This document shows positions 34,552-46,777 of a DNA stretch of 64,000 nucleotides, in pieces; the first letter of the stretch is position 1, and the number at the start of each line of letters is the position of its first letter. Made by a program: the position numbers and the translations under genes. Origin of the DNA: Paramecium sonneborni (lineage: Eukaryota; Ciliophora; Oligohymenophorea; Peniculida; Parameciidae). The notes beneath the pieces are model-generated. The model made no database searches. It was not told the DNA's origin and saw only the letters and a program-made list of their open reading frames with translations. The stretch lies in assembly GCA_905182985.1 (NCBI GenBank), contig CAJJDN010000093.1, forward strand, positions 221,904 to 285,903, given 5' to 3'.

Positions 34552-37180
34552 TCATAAATACTACTACAATATTCTTTAGAGATCATTTAATTAAATTGGT
34601 TTTGTTAAGTAATCTTTCATACCTGCTTATAAACATTCAGTTTTCTATTCATTACTTTCATAAGCAGAACATCCTATAATTGTGACATTAATTCCGAATT
34701 TTTAGGATAACTCTAATAATTTTTAAGTTGTTTAAATTCCATTTATGCTAGGCATTTCTAAATCCATAAAAATTAATTTATAGAAATCATGATTTATTTA
34801 CCATTTTTTTTCACACTTTTCTATTGCAGAATAACCATTACATGCTGAATCTACTTAATCAAATCCTCTTATAATATGATTTATAATTTACAATCTATCA
34901 AGTTTCAATCTCATCATTTCTATATTCATGCAAGTATCATCTACAATCAATATCTAAAAAGTCATTATAGCTTTAGTTGATCTTTTAAATATTGAAATAT
35001 GATTGTGAACATATACTTTATGTATACTTTCCTCTTATAATGATTACATAATTATTGATTCTTCACTATCTTAATTTCGTTCCTCCAAACTATTTAATGA
35101 TTAAATCTCATTTAAATCTTAATACCCTATTTGAAAATAAAAAATAGAACCTAAATCTTATTTATCAAAATACCTTTCTTATATTATGATTTGAATTTAA
35201 GACCACTTTATAAATCTTAGTTCAAATTTTAAAGTATTTGATTGCTTATTAATAATCCTAAACCAACTCCTGATTTATTCATCTTTTTATGTTCTTCACT
35301 ATTTCCTTTTCCAAAAGCTTAGAATATTTTAGCTTAATCTTCTTCTGTGATACCAATACCTGTATCAATTACTTAAACATCCAATTTTTTATTTATTAAT
35401 GAAACTTTTATTGTCACAGATCCATCATCTGTAAATTTAAAAGCATTTCCTAAAAGATTTATCATAATTTATTTTAATCTGCTAGAATCAGAATAAATAA
35501 ATCTTGGAGCCTTACTTTCATAATTTATAAATAACTTTATAGATTTCTTTTCAGCTGTAACCTAAAAAAGTTCTGCACAGCTTTCAAGTAATAAATTAAA
35601 ATTAAATTTAGCTTTGTTAATCTTAAATTTTCCAACTTTTATTTAAGCTAAATCTAATAGATCATCACTTAAATTTAATAAATACTTTGCATTATCTAAA
35701 GCAATCTTTATTTATTTAGTAATTTTTATTGGATAATTAGCTTTCATAATTCTTCGACATTCTTTTTCCATTATTACCGTTTGTGATTAATGCTTTTATT
35801 CTTCATCTATACCAAATTCCAACATTTCTATTATACAATTCAAAGGAGTTCTGTATTCGTGGCTAACAAAAGACAACGTTTTTGATTTTTATTTACTATA
35901 TTCTTACAAAGCTTATATATAATCTCTATGAGTTATGTCTCGAATCAACATTAAAATGTAAGGATTATCATTAATTAATGCATTGTATAATTTAACCTCA
36001 ATAGTTCTTTTCCTATTACCATCTTATGCTTTTTGATATCCATAGACAACTACATGTTCTTAAATTAATTCATTTTAACACTTCATTTAATTTTGAAATT
36101 CAGATTTGTGCATCTGTTATACTAATAATCTGATCTCTTATTCCAAAAGCTAAAAATATTAATATTTTATACTGATTCTTCATATAAAGTATCACATTTC
36201 TTTAATAAAACCCCTCTATTTTCAAGAGAACTCAAAACAGAATTCTATCTACAAAGTTCTACTTTTTAAGATGCTTACAATGAATTTGTTTATGATCGTT
36301 TTTAATTTCGAAAAACATTATTTATAAAATTACATGGAATTGGAGTTTATTGAAAAGTAGAAAAAGAACTCATTGAATTTTTTTAATCTTATTATTACTT
36401 TTATTGAATATCGCTTATTTGTTATTGTTCTAAATTAAAAATTGTTTATAGAATTCCATCAGAAGTTTATGCTGAAGATAATTTCAACATATTTTGATTA
36501 TGATATTCCAAATCTAATTAATTTTCACATACTTTAAATAATGCTATTCCTTAAGGAAATATATTTAAGATCTCTAATTTATTATCCCTTGGACTATCAT
36601 TATTACTTGGTTTATCTTAGAATTTGACTCTAGAATGATTATTTGTATGACCTGCACTATCTATCACAATTTTATCATGTATTTCTCCTTAAGTATAACT
36701 ATCTGTGTTCTTCTTTAACTTTTTAGGCTTAGAATTATAAATTAAAATTAGCCAATGAAGTAAAATAGCTATTAAAGATAGATGAATTTCTTTTAAACTG
36801 TAAATTGAACATAATGTAATTAGAAGAATATCAGAACCTATATGATGAATAATTAGCAGCTTCTTAAGTTATATCGTTTATAAATTCATTTTTGTATTGA
36901 AGAACTCTTTAGCATTACATAAGGCTAATATAGACATAGTACTATTATTAGATCCTAAATAAATGGCTAAAAGTAAACTCCATTGTTAAATCAAATCAAA
37001 ATATTGAATATATTCTTTGATTTAAGTGATGAAACATAATATAATTCTTAAAACCTGTATTAGTACTATTAATCCTGCTATTAAATTTGTACCATTTCCA
37101 AAGATATTTTAAAACATTACCAAAAGAGTCACAATAATCATTGCCAAGTTATCTTTAAATACTCTTTTGAATCTATTCAT
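34552..37180 (-). CDS. Membrane hybrid histidine kinase with receiver domain (HK1)
   Basis: A phosphorelay sensor of about 860 aa. The N-terminus has several membrane helices (MIIVTLLVMFQNIF, LIVLIQVLRIILCFI, IGSDILLITLCSIYSL). A linker leads to the H-box FVSHEYRTPLNCIIEMLEFG (phosphoaccepting His). The ATPase domain follows: N box LLGNAFKFTDDGS, G1 VIDTGIGI and G2 SGVGLGLLIS. The C-terminal receiver has the acidic pair near LIVDDTCMN, the phospho-Asp in LIFMDLEMPSINGI, and the Lys of YLTKPIQL. Several short introns (e.g. 23 nt GTATAAAA...TTAG). Start at 37180, stop at 34554-34552. A separate open frame just upstream (to 37433) may be an unaccounted 5' exon. Confidence 0.88.
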
Positions 37181-37769
37181 TTAACAAAAATTAATTTTTT
37201 ATATATACAATTAAGTTATCACCAAACACTTAAAAGCATTCTCTGTTTAAATAATAAATTTCTATATCATTATTCTTCTCCATCTAAATTTTCTTCCACT
37301 CTTTTAATGACTTATAAATAAAAATCCTTTTAAAAATATTATCATAAAAGTCATTTTTAATCATTTTGTTTGTAATTAAGACATTGTATTTATATAATAA
37401 CTTATAAAAAATTAATTTGGTTTCCTTACACATACTAATATTTCTAATTTGAGTATAAATTGCTTAAATTCTAATAAAACTACGATATATATTAAACAAC
37501 TTAAATTTATATTTTCAAAATCTCTTATAATTAAATATTTTAATCAATTTTATATTATCAGACTTTTTTTTAATATAATATTCAAAGTTCTAATACTTTA
37601 TCCATAATGATTTAAATAATTCTAAAATTTATATAAAGTATTATTTTAATAACAAAAATTTCTTAATCTATTATAAATAACTGAAGATATTTAGTTTTTG
37701 GAAATTTAAAGAATTAAGAATTATCTAAAAATTTATTAATAAAATATTAGAATAAATACTTTAAATCTA
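37181..37769. other. Spacer with a coding-like minus-strand frame upstream of HK1
   Basis: An ATG at 37433 on the minus strand opens a frame (MCKETKLIFYKLLYKYNVLI, LKEWKKIQMEKNNDIEIYYL, NRECFQVFGDNL) that continues past the HK1 start in a different frame. No intron I can draw joins it to HK1. It could be a lost N-terminal extension or a remnant. The remainder (37434-37769) is AT-rich. Confidence 0.35.
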
Positions 37770-38566
37770 TTGATGGATAAAAGATTCAAACATACATTAG
37801 TTGCACATAAAATATGCCCATACAGCATGAAAGTCCTTACAGTAATGCGTCATAAGAATGTTAAATTTGAAATTAAGTTCATTGAAATTCATAATAAACC
37901 TGAATGGTTTCTGAGAATCAGTCCCCTTGGAAATGTACCTATTTTAATAATTGGTGAAGAAGGTATTATTTATAAATAATAATTAGTCGTTTTATCAGAA
38001 TCAGCAGCAATTATGGAATATATTGATGAAATTACTCCTCCTAAATTGATGCCAGAAGATCCACTATAAAAAGCAATAGATAGAGCTAAACTTGAATTTT
38101 CAAATGAGATAATTCGGAATCTTTATTCTTTCATTTTCTCTACTGAATAAGAAGTAATTCTAATTCTAAAATTGTAGAAATTTGTGAAATAAAAAGAATG
38201 GTTAATAAAGCATTTTAAATGGATTGAAGAATGGTTAAAAGATAAGAAATTTATAAATGGAAATGAATTATCTCTAGTTGATCTAAGTTTTGTTCCATTA
38301 TTTGTAGCATTAAATATGCTTAAATCTACTTTACCATGTGATATGATAAAAGATTTTAAAAGAGTATTCATTTAGTTCTAAATTAGTTAAAAGTATATGG
38401 AGAATTGATAACGTCTTTGCCTTGCTCATAAACTGGAAGAGTTCCAGATTATGAATTTTTAATGATTGAGGGTATCAAAAAATAAAATACTGTTCTATAC
38501 AGATCTAATCCTTGTTACTTTAAAAATGATTCTAAACCTTTGGGATGTTGTTTCTTTCGTAGTTGA
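37770..38566 (+). CDS. Glutathione S-transferase-like protein (omega-type active site)
   Basis: A 241-aa protein with three introns (24, 24, 23 nt). The thioredoxin-fold N-domain has the Cys active site KICPYSMKVL, followed by RISPLGNVPILIIG (cis-Pro, glutathione binding) and LSESAAIMEYIDE (Glu-Ser glutathione contact). An all-helical C-domain follows (DRAKLEFSNEIIRNLYSFIF, FINGNELSLVDLSFVPLF). Omega-class GSTs use Cys, not Tyr or Ser, and act in thiol transfer or dehydroascorbate reduction. The extended C-terminus ends KPLGCCFFRS, with two Cys that could be lipidated. Two Met codons start the frame; the first is used. Confidence 0.87.
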
Positions 38567-38768
38567 TTATTTGTTTTATATTAATTTTTTCTTCTTTTGT
38601 AATGATACTTTTATTTTTAATAATTAAGAATTTAATATTCTACTATTTCTTAATCAATCTTAAAATGTAACTAACTAACTAATTTTAATTATATTCATGA
38701 AAGAACTAAAATATGTGAAATAAAAGTATTGAAATTAGAAAATTCTGTTTTCTAAAAATATTAAAATT

Positions 38769-39584
38769 ATGTTTTATAAATTAAAATTCTTCTTTTCTTA
38801 ATTGAAATTCAATCCAAATAAGAATTACTATCAGACACTTAATCTCACAAACAAAGCAACTTAAGATGAAATTAAAAGTGCTTTTTACAATTTGGCTAAA
38901 TTACATCATCCAGATAAGAATCCTAATTCAGTTGAACTATTTAAGGCAATTAATGAAGCATATGAAGTGCTTAAAAATCCTATCACAAAAAAGGAATATG
39001 ATGAAATTTAATCTAATCCTATAAAATATTAGAAGTAAAAATATGAGAGACAATATTATTAATAAAATTGTAATAAAATATTGGAGTTTTAGCTTATAAG
39101 GAATATGATATAAATGAAGAATAATTTAGAAAAATGTATGATGAATATAAGAAACAATAAGCATATAAATAATATCATTTTTATTCAAGTTCAAGATATG
39201 ATTATTAAGATCCATTCAAATCATATAGCAAGTATATGAAAGATGATTAATTTGTAATTATTTATTCACAATTTATTTTATTAGGATAATTATTCAAATC
39301 CAAATTAAACTACCAGATATTTATTGATATTTATGATGGCAGCATCTGTTTTTATTTTTTCAGAATTTTTAGATCTATTTGCAAATAACAAAAAAGTTAT
39401 TTTGATTGATTAAATTACAGGATAGTAATATGTAACAACAAGATAAGAGTTGAAAAATTAATAATCATACATCAGTAGAGAACGTTAGGAATATGAAAGA
39501 AGAAAAACAGAATTTAAAATAATGTAATAGGAAGATTTGAGAAAGATTCGATAGAGAAAGCTTCAATAAATCGTAGATAACTGA
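38769..39584 (+). CDS. Membrane-anchored J-domain co-chaperone
   Basis: A 253-aa protein with introns of 23 and 31 nt. The J domain is near the N-terminus: NYYQTLNLTNKATQDEIKSA, LAKLHHPDKNPN with the HPD tripeptide that triggers Hsp70 ATP hydrolysis, and FKAINEAYEVLKNPITKKEY. A Tyr/Gln-rich linker follows, then one hydrophobic segment (YLLIFMMAASVFIFSEFLDL) and a basic Arg/Gln-rich tail. There is no Gly/Phe-rich region or zinc-finger, so it is a type III (DNAJC) protein. The membrane it sits in is unknown. Stop at 39582-39584. Confidence 0.87.
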
Positions 39585-39636
39585 ATCAATATAAAAACTT
39601 ATCAGCAAGTAATTTATATATATATCTAATTTCAAT

Positions 39637-41569
39637 TCATGTATGATCCTCTTAAATTTCATTATTATTGTTAGATTCATTTATTTTATAAGAACTAAGT
39701 CTAACATTTTTAAGTAGCTTTCCTAATTCAGAATCTATCTATTTGGTTAATTTAAAATTTATGGTTCTTTAACAAGGATTTATATTAGGACTATCTTCCA
39801 TTTCTTCAGTCACCATCTTATATGCCTATAATAAATTGTTTTTTTGTACTTCTTAAAGAGATGCAAAAAGTTCTTCATTTAATTGATTAGCACTTGCTTT
39901 AATGTATGATTATTTATTCAAATCTTCTGCCACTTCTAATCTTGTTGGAACAGTATGATCTTATCCTAAAGTAATTATTGGTTTTGGAGTAAAATTGAAT
40001 AGAATTATTTGAGGTTTCTATAATAAAACAGACTTTAATTTTGTTATTTCTTAAAGTTAATGCAGAATATTATGCAAATCTAATTCACTATTAATTTTTA
40101 ACCTTTAATAAATTAAATTTAATTTACATTGCTTTAGTAAAAAATTCAGAATTATTATTATTAAAAAAGTATCCACAACTCATTTAATTAATTAATATTT
40201 TTATATTTAACCTTATAGGTTATGATCTTTCTAATAATTTATCAATAAATTATTTCCATTCTGCCTTTTCTAAATCAGTGTTTTGTAAATTTTAAAGTTT
40301 ATTGCTTATTTCATCGGGAATAGATCCTCTTTACTCAGTTTTCTAAGATAGTGCCACTTTTCTCAAAAAAGATCTATTTGTAACTTCTTTAAAATCATAA
40401 AGTTTATTTGATAATTCAATTAACATAGATGTTCGATTATAAAAAGCGATAAAGAAACCAAAGATTACTTTTAATATTTGCATAAATCCTCCAAGATATG
40501 ATAAGAGATCTCCAACTTTTTAATAATTCCTATTAATTATTTCAGTAAATGGACTTCTTCTTAAATATAAAGTGGCAAAATTATTATCAGTATCTCTGCC
40601 AAGTTCAGTTAAATCTCTAAAATCTTCTGCTTTTCTTATAATTACTTCTTCTGTCTTAATATCTCTATAAATAGAAAATAAATTTCAATACTAATAAGGT
40701 AGTAAACTCTGATCATTGTTCACTAAATATTATCTATAATAAACATTAGCCAACCTTGCTAATTTGTAAGGTACAAAAGAAAAGTACATATCACTATCTA
40801 AATACATAGTCTTATAGTTTCTTGCTTATTGTGGATTGATCATAGTGTTAATTTAAAATACTTATAATTTAAACTATCCTTCGCTTTTTAAATAATTGTT
40901 TTTCTGTAATTCATCGGCACATTTTGGATTCCAATATGATGAGTTTGAATTGTTTTTACATCCTGTCACCACAATCTTAATAAATTTGAATATTTCACTT
41001 GAATATGTACCTTCTAGTTAGAATTTATAATTTTGACTATGAAATAAATATATTTTACGCTGGGCATAACCATTTATTCATTCCCAAATAGTTAAACTCA
41101 TCATTAAAATCAAGATCTATTCCTTAATTTAATACAACATTATTAAACCTATCCAACATGCAAGGTTAAAGAGGTATTTAAATTGTAGTTTTATTTAGGG
41201 ATCCATCTAATGATCTTGTATATATTCTAAATCAATATATTCTTACCTTTATTCTACTGATATGTTGAAAAAAGGGTTAGTTGTAAAATTGCTTTGATCA
41301 ATTGATAGTGCAAACATTGCATTTGAATCATTCATTACCATTTCATGGGGGTCATTAGAAAAAGTAGTCTATGTGTCATAGAATACATTTTCTCTGCTAA
41401 AAAAATCTGAGATGTTCGAAAAAAATATAATGCTTAAAAGGCAAATAATAAGGATAGAGGAGAAGCCACCAAATGAGGTTGTGTAGTTAGCATTCTTATT
41501 CATATTTAACGTAATTGTTTATCCAAAAATATCTATTTTTTCTAAACCTTTCTATAAAGAGTTTATCAT
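39637..41569 (-). CDS. Two-TM protein of a ciliate-expanded family (member D1)
   Basis: Starts MINSLQKGLEKIDIFGQTIT followed by the family signature NMNKNANYTTSFGGFSSI. First membrane segment ILIILCLLSIIFFSNI. A presumed lumenal region of about 330 aa follows, with SFSNDPHEMVMNDSNAMFAL, FTTNPFFNISVE and several Cys. The block VIIRKAEDFRDLTELGRDTD, LYLRRSPFTEIINR precedes the second membrane segment (LLSYLGGFMQILKVIFGFFI). The cytosolic tail has PKPIITLGQDHTVPTRLE. Introns of 25-27 nt. Function unknown; no catalytic motif recognised. The next paralogue lies 198 bp upstream on the same strand. Confidence 0.8.
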
Positions 41570-41767
41570 TAATTATTTATTTATTTATTTAATTAAAGAA
41601 ACAAACTTTAATTTGCAGGAAATTCAGTTTAAATTCCATTTAAAATAAAAAAAAAAAGTATTAATATTATAATTAGATTTTAATTAAGTTTTATTTGAAA
41701 TTATTTTTACTTTAATAAATTAATAATATATAAAAACTTCTGAGATTATGTATCAGTGTAAATTCAA

Positions 41768-43753
41768 TCACTTTAGTTGTAATCATCCTAGTTATTATTA
41801 ATGTTTTGGATTTCAGTAGATTTAACTCCATTTAAAAGTTATTATTAAATAGGTCTTAGAATACTTCTTACATCAGATCCTATAAGTTAAGTAAGTTTTA
41901 AATTAATATTCATTTAACAAATATTTTAGTGTGTTTTTTCTACTTCCTCTGCTATTTCTTTATAAGCCTTTATATATATCAAAAAAGATTTACTTCTTCT
42001 AGTTTAAGAAATAGTTCTTCATTATAAATAACATCTTTGCTCTTAATATATGATTTGCCAGTCTCCAAATCTTCAACTGCATAACGAGATGGAACTACCT
42101 AATCTTAACCTAATGTAACAACAGGTTTAGGAGAGAAATTAAATAAAATAATCTAAGATTTTCTTAATAAAACTGATTTAAGTTTATTAATTTCCTGTAA
42201 TTAATATAAAATGCTATGCAAGTCTAATTCATTATTGATTTTATTTCTAAAATAATAAAAGAAACTTACATAGCTTTTTCTAAAAATTCTGAATTTTTAT
42301 TTTTTAACAAATAACCAAAAGTTAATTAATTTATAAATATTCTAAAATTGAAGGTAATTGGTTTTGATTTTTTAACTAATTCTTTTATATACTATTTCCA
42401 TTAAACTTTCTAAAACTCTTGAGAGATAATAAAAGGATTAACTGAATTAGATTCTTATTTACCTATAGGTGATCCAATTTATTCAGTGTACTTTAATGTT
42501 TTTAATGTGTTAAACTTTTTTAAATGTTAAGTATCTTCAAAATCATAGAGTTTATTTGCTAATTCAATTAACATAGATGTTCGATTATAAAATGCAATAG
42601 CAAATCCGAATATTAATTTCATTATCTACATAAATCCTCCTAGATAAGAAAGCAACTCACCTAATTTTTAGAATTTTCTATTTATTGTTTCTGTAAAAGG
42701 ACTTCTTCTTAAATAAACCACTGCAAAACTATCATCTTTATCTCTACCAAGTTCAGTAAGATCTCTAAAATCTTCAGCTTTTCTAACAATAACTTTCTCT
42801 TGTTCAACATCTCTAAAAATTAATTCATATATTATAATACTAATATGGCATTATGCTTTAATCATTATTAACAATAAATTATCTATAAAAAACATTTGCT
42901 AATCTAGCCAGTTTATAAGGAACAAATGAAAAATACATATCACCATCAATAAACACACTTTTGTAATTTCTTGGCTTTAATGGATTAACTACAGTATTAA
43001 TTTAGAAGATTTATAATTTAAACTAAGCATTTGAAGTAAGATATTTTGCTTTATCTTCTTAAGAACTACAAGTTGGATTCCATAAACTATCACTTGTTGC
43101 ATCTGATGTCTTACAATTTTTAACTGTAATTTTTAGAAATTTAAAAGTTTCACTTGAATAAGTTCCTTCCATTTAAAAAGTAAAGTTAGATCTTAAATTT
43201 AACTAAGGTTATTAAATACTTTGGACATAACATTTTGCTCATTCCTAAAAAATTAAACTAATCAGTAAAATTTATTCCTTGCTATTGAAATATATTATTA
43301 AATCTCTCTAATGTACATGGCTACATAGGAACTTCTATGGTTTCTTTTGTTAGAGATCCATTTTTATTTCTAAAATAAATCCTTAATTATTATTTAATTA
43401 CATACTTTTACTCTACAGTAATATTAAAAAATGGATTTGTAGTGAAATTAGCTTAATCAATAGCCAGAGCAAACATAGAATTATTATCATTCATATCCAT
43501 CAATTCTGGATCATTTGAAAAGGATATTTCACTATCATAGAAAACATTGTCTTTTCCAAAAAATTATACAATGTTTGAGAAGAATATTAGACTAAGCAAT
43601 AAAATAATCAAAATGGATGAAATTCCACCAAAAGCTGTTGTATAACTAGAATTCTTATTCATATTTAATGTAATATTTTGTCCAAAAATATCAATTTTCG
43701 CAAGAGCTATTATAATTATTGTGTTTACAATTTCTAAGTACGTTGGTGCTCAT
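41768..43753 (-). CDS. Two-TM protein of a ciliate-expanded family (member D2)
   Basis: Close paralogue of D1 in tandem. Starts MSTNVLRN, a 22-nt intron, then SLAKIDIFGQNITLNMNKNS and SYTTAFGGISSILIILLLS. It shares FSNDPELMDMNDNNSMFALA, FTTNPFFNITVEQK, VIVRKAEDFRDLTELGRDKD, VVYLRRSPFTETINRKF, LLSYLGGFMQIMKLIFGFAI and the tail motif PKPVVTLGQDQVVPSRYA-like. Intron positions match D1 and member C. The tail ends in a variable Gln/Asn-rich stretch and TGA at 41770-41768. D1 and D2 are much closer to each other than to C. Confidence 0.8.
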
Positions 43754-44149
43754 CTTAATCAATAATAATATTTATTAAATTAATATTCATACTTGATTAT
43801 TCATAATAAATATTTAGTTATTATATATAGAATATCGATTTGACTCTCAATACAATGAAACTATTAGATTATTATTGGAGTTGATTATTAGATGAAATGA
43901 AATTTTAATTTAATAAGCACTCCTTTTTAAATTCGAATTTATTAGTTAAAACTTATTAGATAATTTAAAGAGTTTTAGGAATGAGCATATTAGATAATTT
44001 GTAATTTAAAATTAGAAGTATAATTTTTATATAAATCAATTATAACTTTAAAAACTACTTTACTATCTATAATTTAATATAATGTTTAATAATAGAATAA
44101 GAAATTTTTAATCATTATTATTATTATTGATTGATTTGATTGATTTCAA
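43754..44149. other. AT-rich spacer
   Basis: Includes the left edge of the duplicated block (43950). No gene seen. Confidence 0.45.
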
Positions 44150-44788
44150 ATGTAGGAAGGATTTGTTTTTTACGATGATACCTAATACACATAAATGAAT
44201 GAACCATAAGTTTAAATTAATGACTATGGGGTTAGCAATAATCAATTTGAACACAATGGATACTTAAAGGAACCTGATAACAAAATATTATATTAAGACT
44301 TGTTAAAATAAAGCAAAATCTATTAAATATAATTAGAAGAATAAGATGAGAGATTAGATTATAAAAATTTACCTAAATTGATTGGAAACAATTTTAAAAA
44401 ATATATTGAGTAAAATAAAAATCAAATACCATTAACTTAAGGTTTAGAAAAATTTTTAATGAAAAGAAATGTAAAAAAAGAAAAAAATAAAGAAAAAAAA
44501 TAAAAAAAAGAATAGTAAATATCTACAAAAATATCTGATTTACGAGAAATTTGCAGAACTGACTTTTAGTCAAAAAGAATTTTCAAAAAATACATGAAAA
44601 AATAATTTATAATCGATTTAATCCACAGTTCAAAAATAGAAAATCCATTAAAATATATTGATGGAATTAGTACTTATTTTGCTACAGCTGATGAACCGGA
44701 GAAGATGATTAGCAGTCACATTATTAATTCAAAAAAAAAATACTATAAAAAAATAATTTTATAGGATTAGTTAATAGAATTTACTTGA
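44150..44788 (+). CDS. Unknown ciliate protein P1 (left copy of duplicated block)
   Basis: A 212-aa protein, no intron, start ATG followed by TAG (Gln): MQEGFVFYDDTQYTQMNEPQ. It has a Lys-rich middle (VKKEKNKEKKQKKEQ) and a conserved C-terminal block: ISDLREICRTDFQSKRIF, SSKIENPLKYIDGISTYFAT and ADEPEKMISS. The next gene (P2) has the same blocks (IQDLQQVCQTDEESKLYF, IDNPMLLIPAISNYWAA, EPEKMISN), so the two are old tandem paralogues. No known domain. The same gene appears again at 45224. Confidence 0.75.
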
Positions 44789-44832
44789 TTATTTATACAT
44801 TTTTGTTTTTAATTTATTAAATATATAAAAAG

Positions 44833-45022
44833 ATGTAAATACCTTCTGATGTAGAGGAAGAACAAATTTTGGACCAATATGTTCTTTAATAAGACCAAGG
44901 ATTCAATTAATATCCATTGGAGTATGAAATTGTAAAAAATAATATATTATAAATTTTAGTTAATGCCAGAACAATTAGTAACTAAAACTTAAACAATTAG
45001 TCAAATTATTAACCCGAAAAAG
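44833..45022 (+). pseudogene. 5' fragment of P2 (assembly duplicate)
   Basis: Same bases as the start of P2 at 45907, truncated at the N at 45023. Confidence 0.85.
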
Positions 45023-45223
45023 NAACTTATTAGATAATTTAAAGAGTTTTAGGAATGAGCATATTAGATAATTTGTAATTTAAAATTAGAAGTATAATTT
45101 TTATATAAATCAATTATAACTTTAAAAACTACTTTACTATCTATAATTTAATATAATGTTTAATAATAGAATAAGAAATTTTTAATCATTATTATTATTA
45201 TTGATTGATTTGATTGATTTCAA

Positions 45224-45862
45224 ATGTAGGAAGGATTTGTTTTTTACGATGATACCTAATACACATAAATGAATGAACCATAAGTTTAAATTAATGACTA
45301 TGGGGTTAGCAATAATCAATTTGAACACAATGGATACTTAAAGGAACCTGATAACAAAATATTATATTAAGACTTGTTAAAATAAAGCAAAATCTATTAA
45401 ATATAATTAGAAGAATAAGATGAGAGATTAGATTATAAAAATTTACCTAAATTGATTGGAAACAATTTTAAAAAATATATTGAGTAAAATAAAAATCAAA
45501 TACCATTAACTTAAGGTTTAGAAAAATTTTTAATGAAAAGAAATGTAAAAAAAGAAAAAAATAAAGAAAAAAAATAAAAAAAAGAATAGTAAATATCTAC
45601 AAAAATATCTGATTTACGAGAAATTTGCAGAACTGACTTTTAGTCAAAAAGAATTTTCAAAAAATACATGAAAAAATAATTTATAATCGATTTAATCCAC
45701 AGTTCAAAAATAGAAAATCCATTAAAATATATTGATGGAATTAGTACTTATTTTGCTACAGCTGATGAACCGGAGAAGATGATTAGCAGTCACATTATTA
45801 ATTCAAAAAAAAAATACTATAAAAAAATAATTTTATAGGATTAGTTAATAGAATTTACTTGA
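45224..45862 (+). CDS. Unknown ciliate protein P1 (right copy of duplicated block)
   Basis: Identical in every base compared to 44150-44788. It lies 44 bp upstream of the intact P2. Probably the same locus counted twice. Confidence 0.75.
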
Positions 45863-45906
45863 TTATTTATACATTTTTGTTTTTAATTTATTAAATATAT
45901 AAAAAG

Positions 45907-46450
45907 ATGTAAATACCTTCTGATGTAGAGGAAGAACAAATTTTGGACCAATATGTTCTTTAATAAGACCAAGGATTCAATTAATATCCATTGGAGTATG
46001 AAATTGTAAAAAATAATATATTATAAATTTTAGTTAATGCCAGAACAATTAGTAACTAAAACTTAAACAATTAGTCAAATTATTAACCCGAAAAAGTAAA
46101 AGTTCTCTTTCAAAAATTTTCCAAAATTACTTGGAAATACTTTAGTTAAAAAAATAGGAAAGAAAGAAAAAGTACCACGAGGAATTCAAATTCTGATAGA
46201 TAAACGATTAAAAACAAGATAATCAGAAATAAAAATACAAGATTTATAATAGGTATGCCAAACTGATGAGGAATCAAAATTATACTTTCAATCATTTGTT
46301 TAAAATGATATGTTTATCCACTCTCTAAATAGTAATAAAATTGATAACCCTATGCTTCTAATACCAGCTATAAGTAATTATTGGGCTGCAGCCTAAGAAC
46401 CAGAGAAAATGATTAGTAATTCATTGATGAATAAATTTTATTTGTCTTGA
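45907..46450 (+). CDS. Unknown ciliate protein P2, paralogue of P1
   Basis: A 171-aa protein with one 28-nt intron. Starts MQIPSDVEEEQILDQYVLQQ; middle FPKLLGNTLVKKIGKKEK (P1: LPKLIGNNFKKYI). The C-terminal block is IQDLQQVCQTDEESKLYFQS, IDNPMLLIPAISNYWAAAQ, EPEKMISNSLMNKFYLS. Identity with P1 is moderate but collinear over the whole protein, so the duplication is biological and older than the assembly artefact around it. Function unknown. Confidence 0.75.
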
Positions 46451-46777
46451 AGATCGAATATATATTTCATATTTAATTTAAATTTGGATATAATATAAAT
46501 GAATTTCTGATTCTAAATTTTCTATCCTTTATTAAAAGTCTAAGAATAAAAGTTTGAATTTTATTGATAATTTGTAATGCATTTTTCTTTAGAGAAAAGA
46601 TTAGGATAATTGTATCTAATATAAGAAATTTTAAATTTAAAACTAGAAACTAATAAAAATCAGTTCTTTTTATAAATTTAGAAGTAAGGTAAGTTTTCTA
46701 AAATTGAGACAAATAAGTTGATTGAAACCTGACTGATAATACTTTATATTGAATATGTTTTTTATGTAATAATGAAT
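46451..46777. other. AT-rich spacer between convergent genes
   Basis: No supported frame; presumably 3' untranslated sequence of P2 and centrin. Confidence 0.45.

Larger units (their letters stand above)
43950..46096. repeat. 1073-bp direct duplication around a single N (assembly join)
   Basis: Bases 43950-45022 recur as 45024-46096, separated by the N at 45023, with no difference seen. The block carries one whole unknown gene and the 5' part of its neighbour, which is cut at the N in the left copy and complete on the right. Confidence 0.9.
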
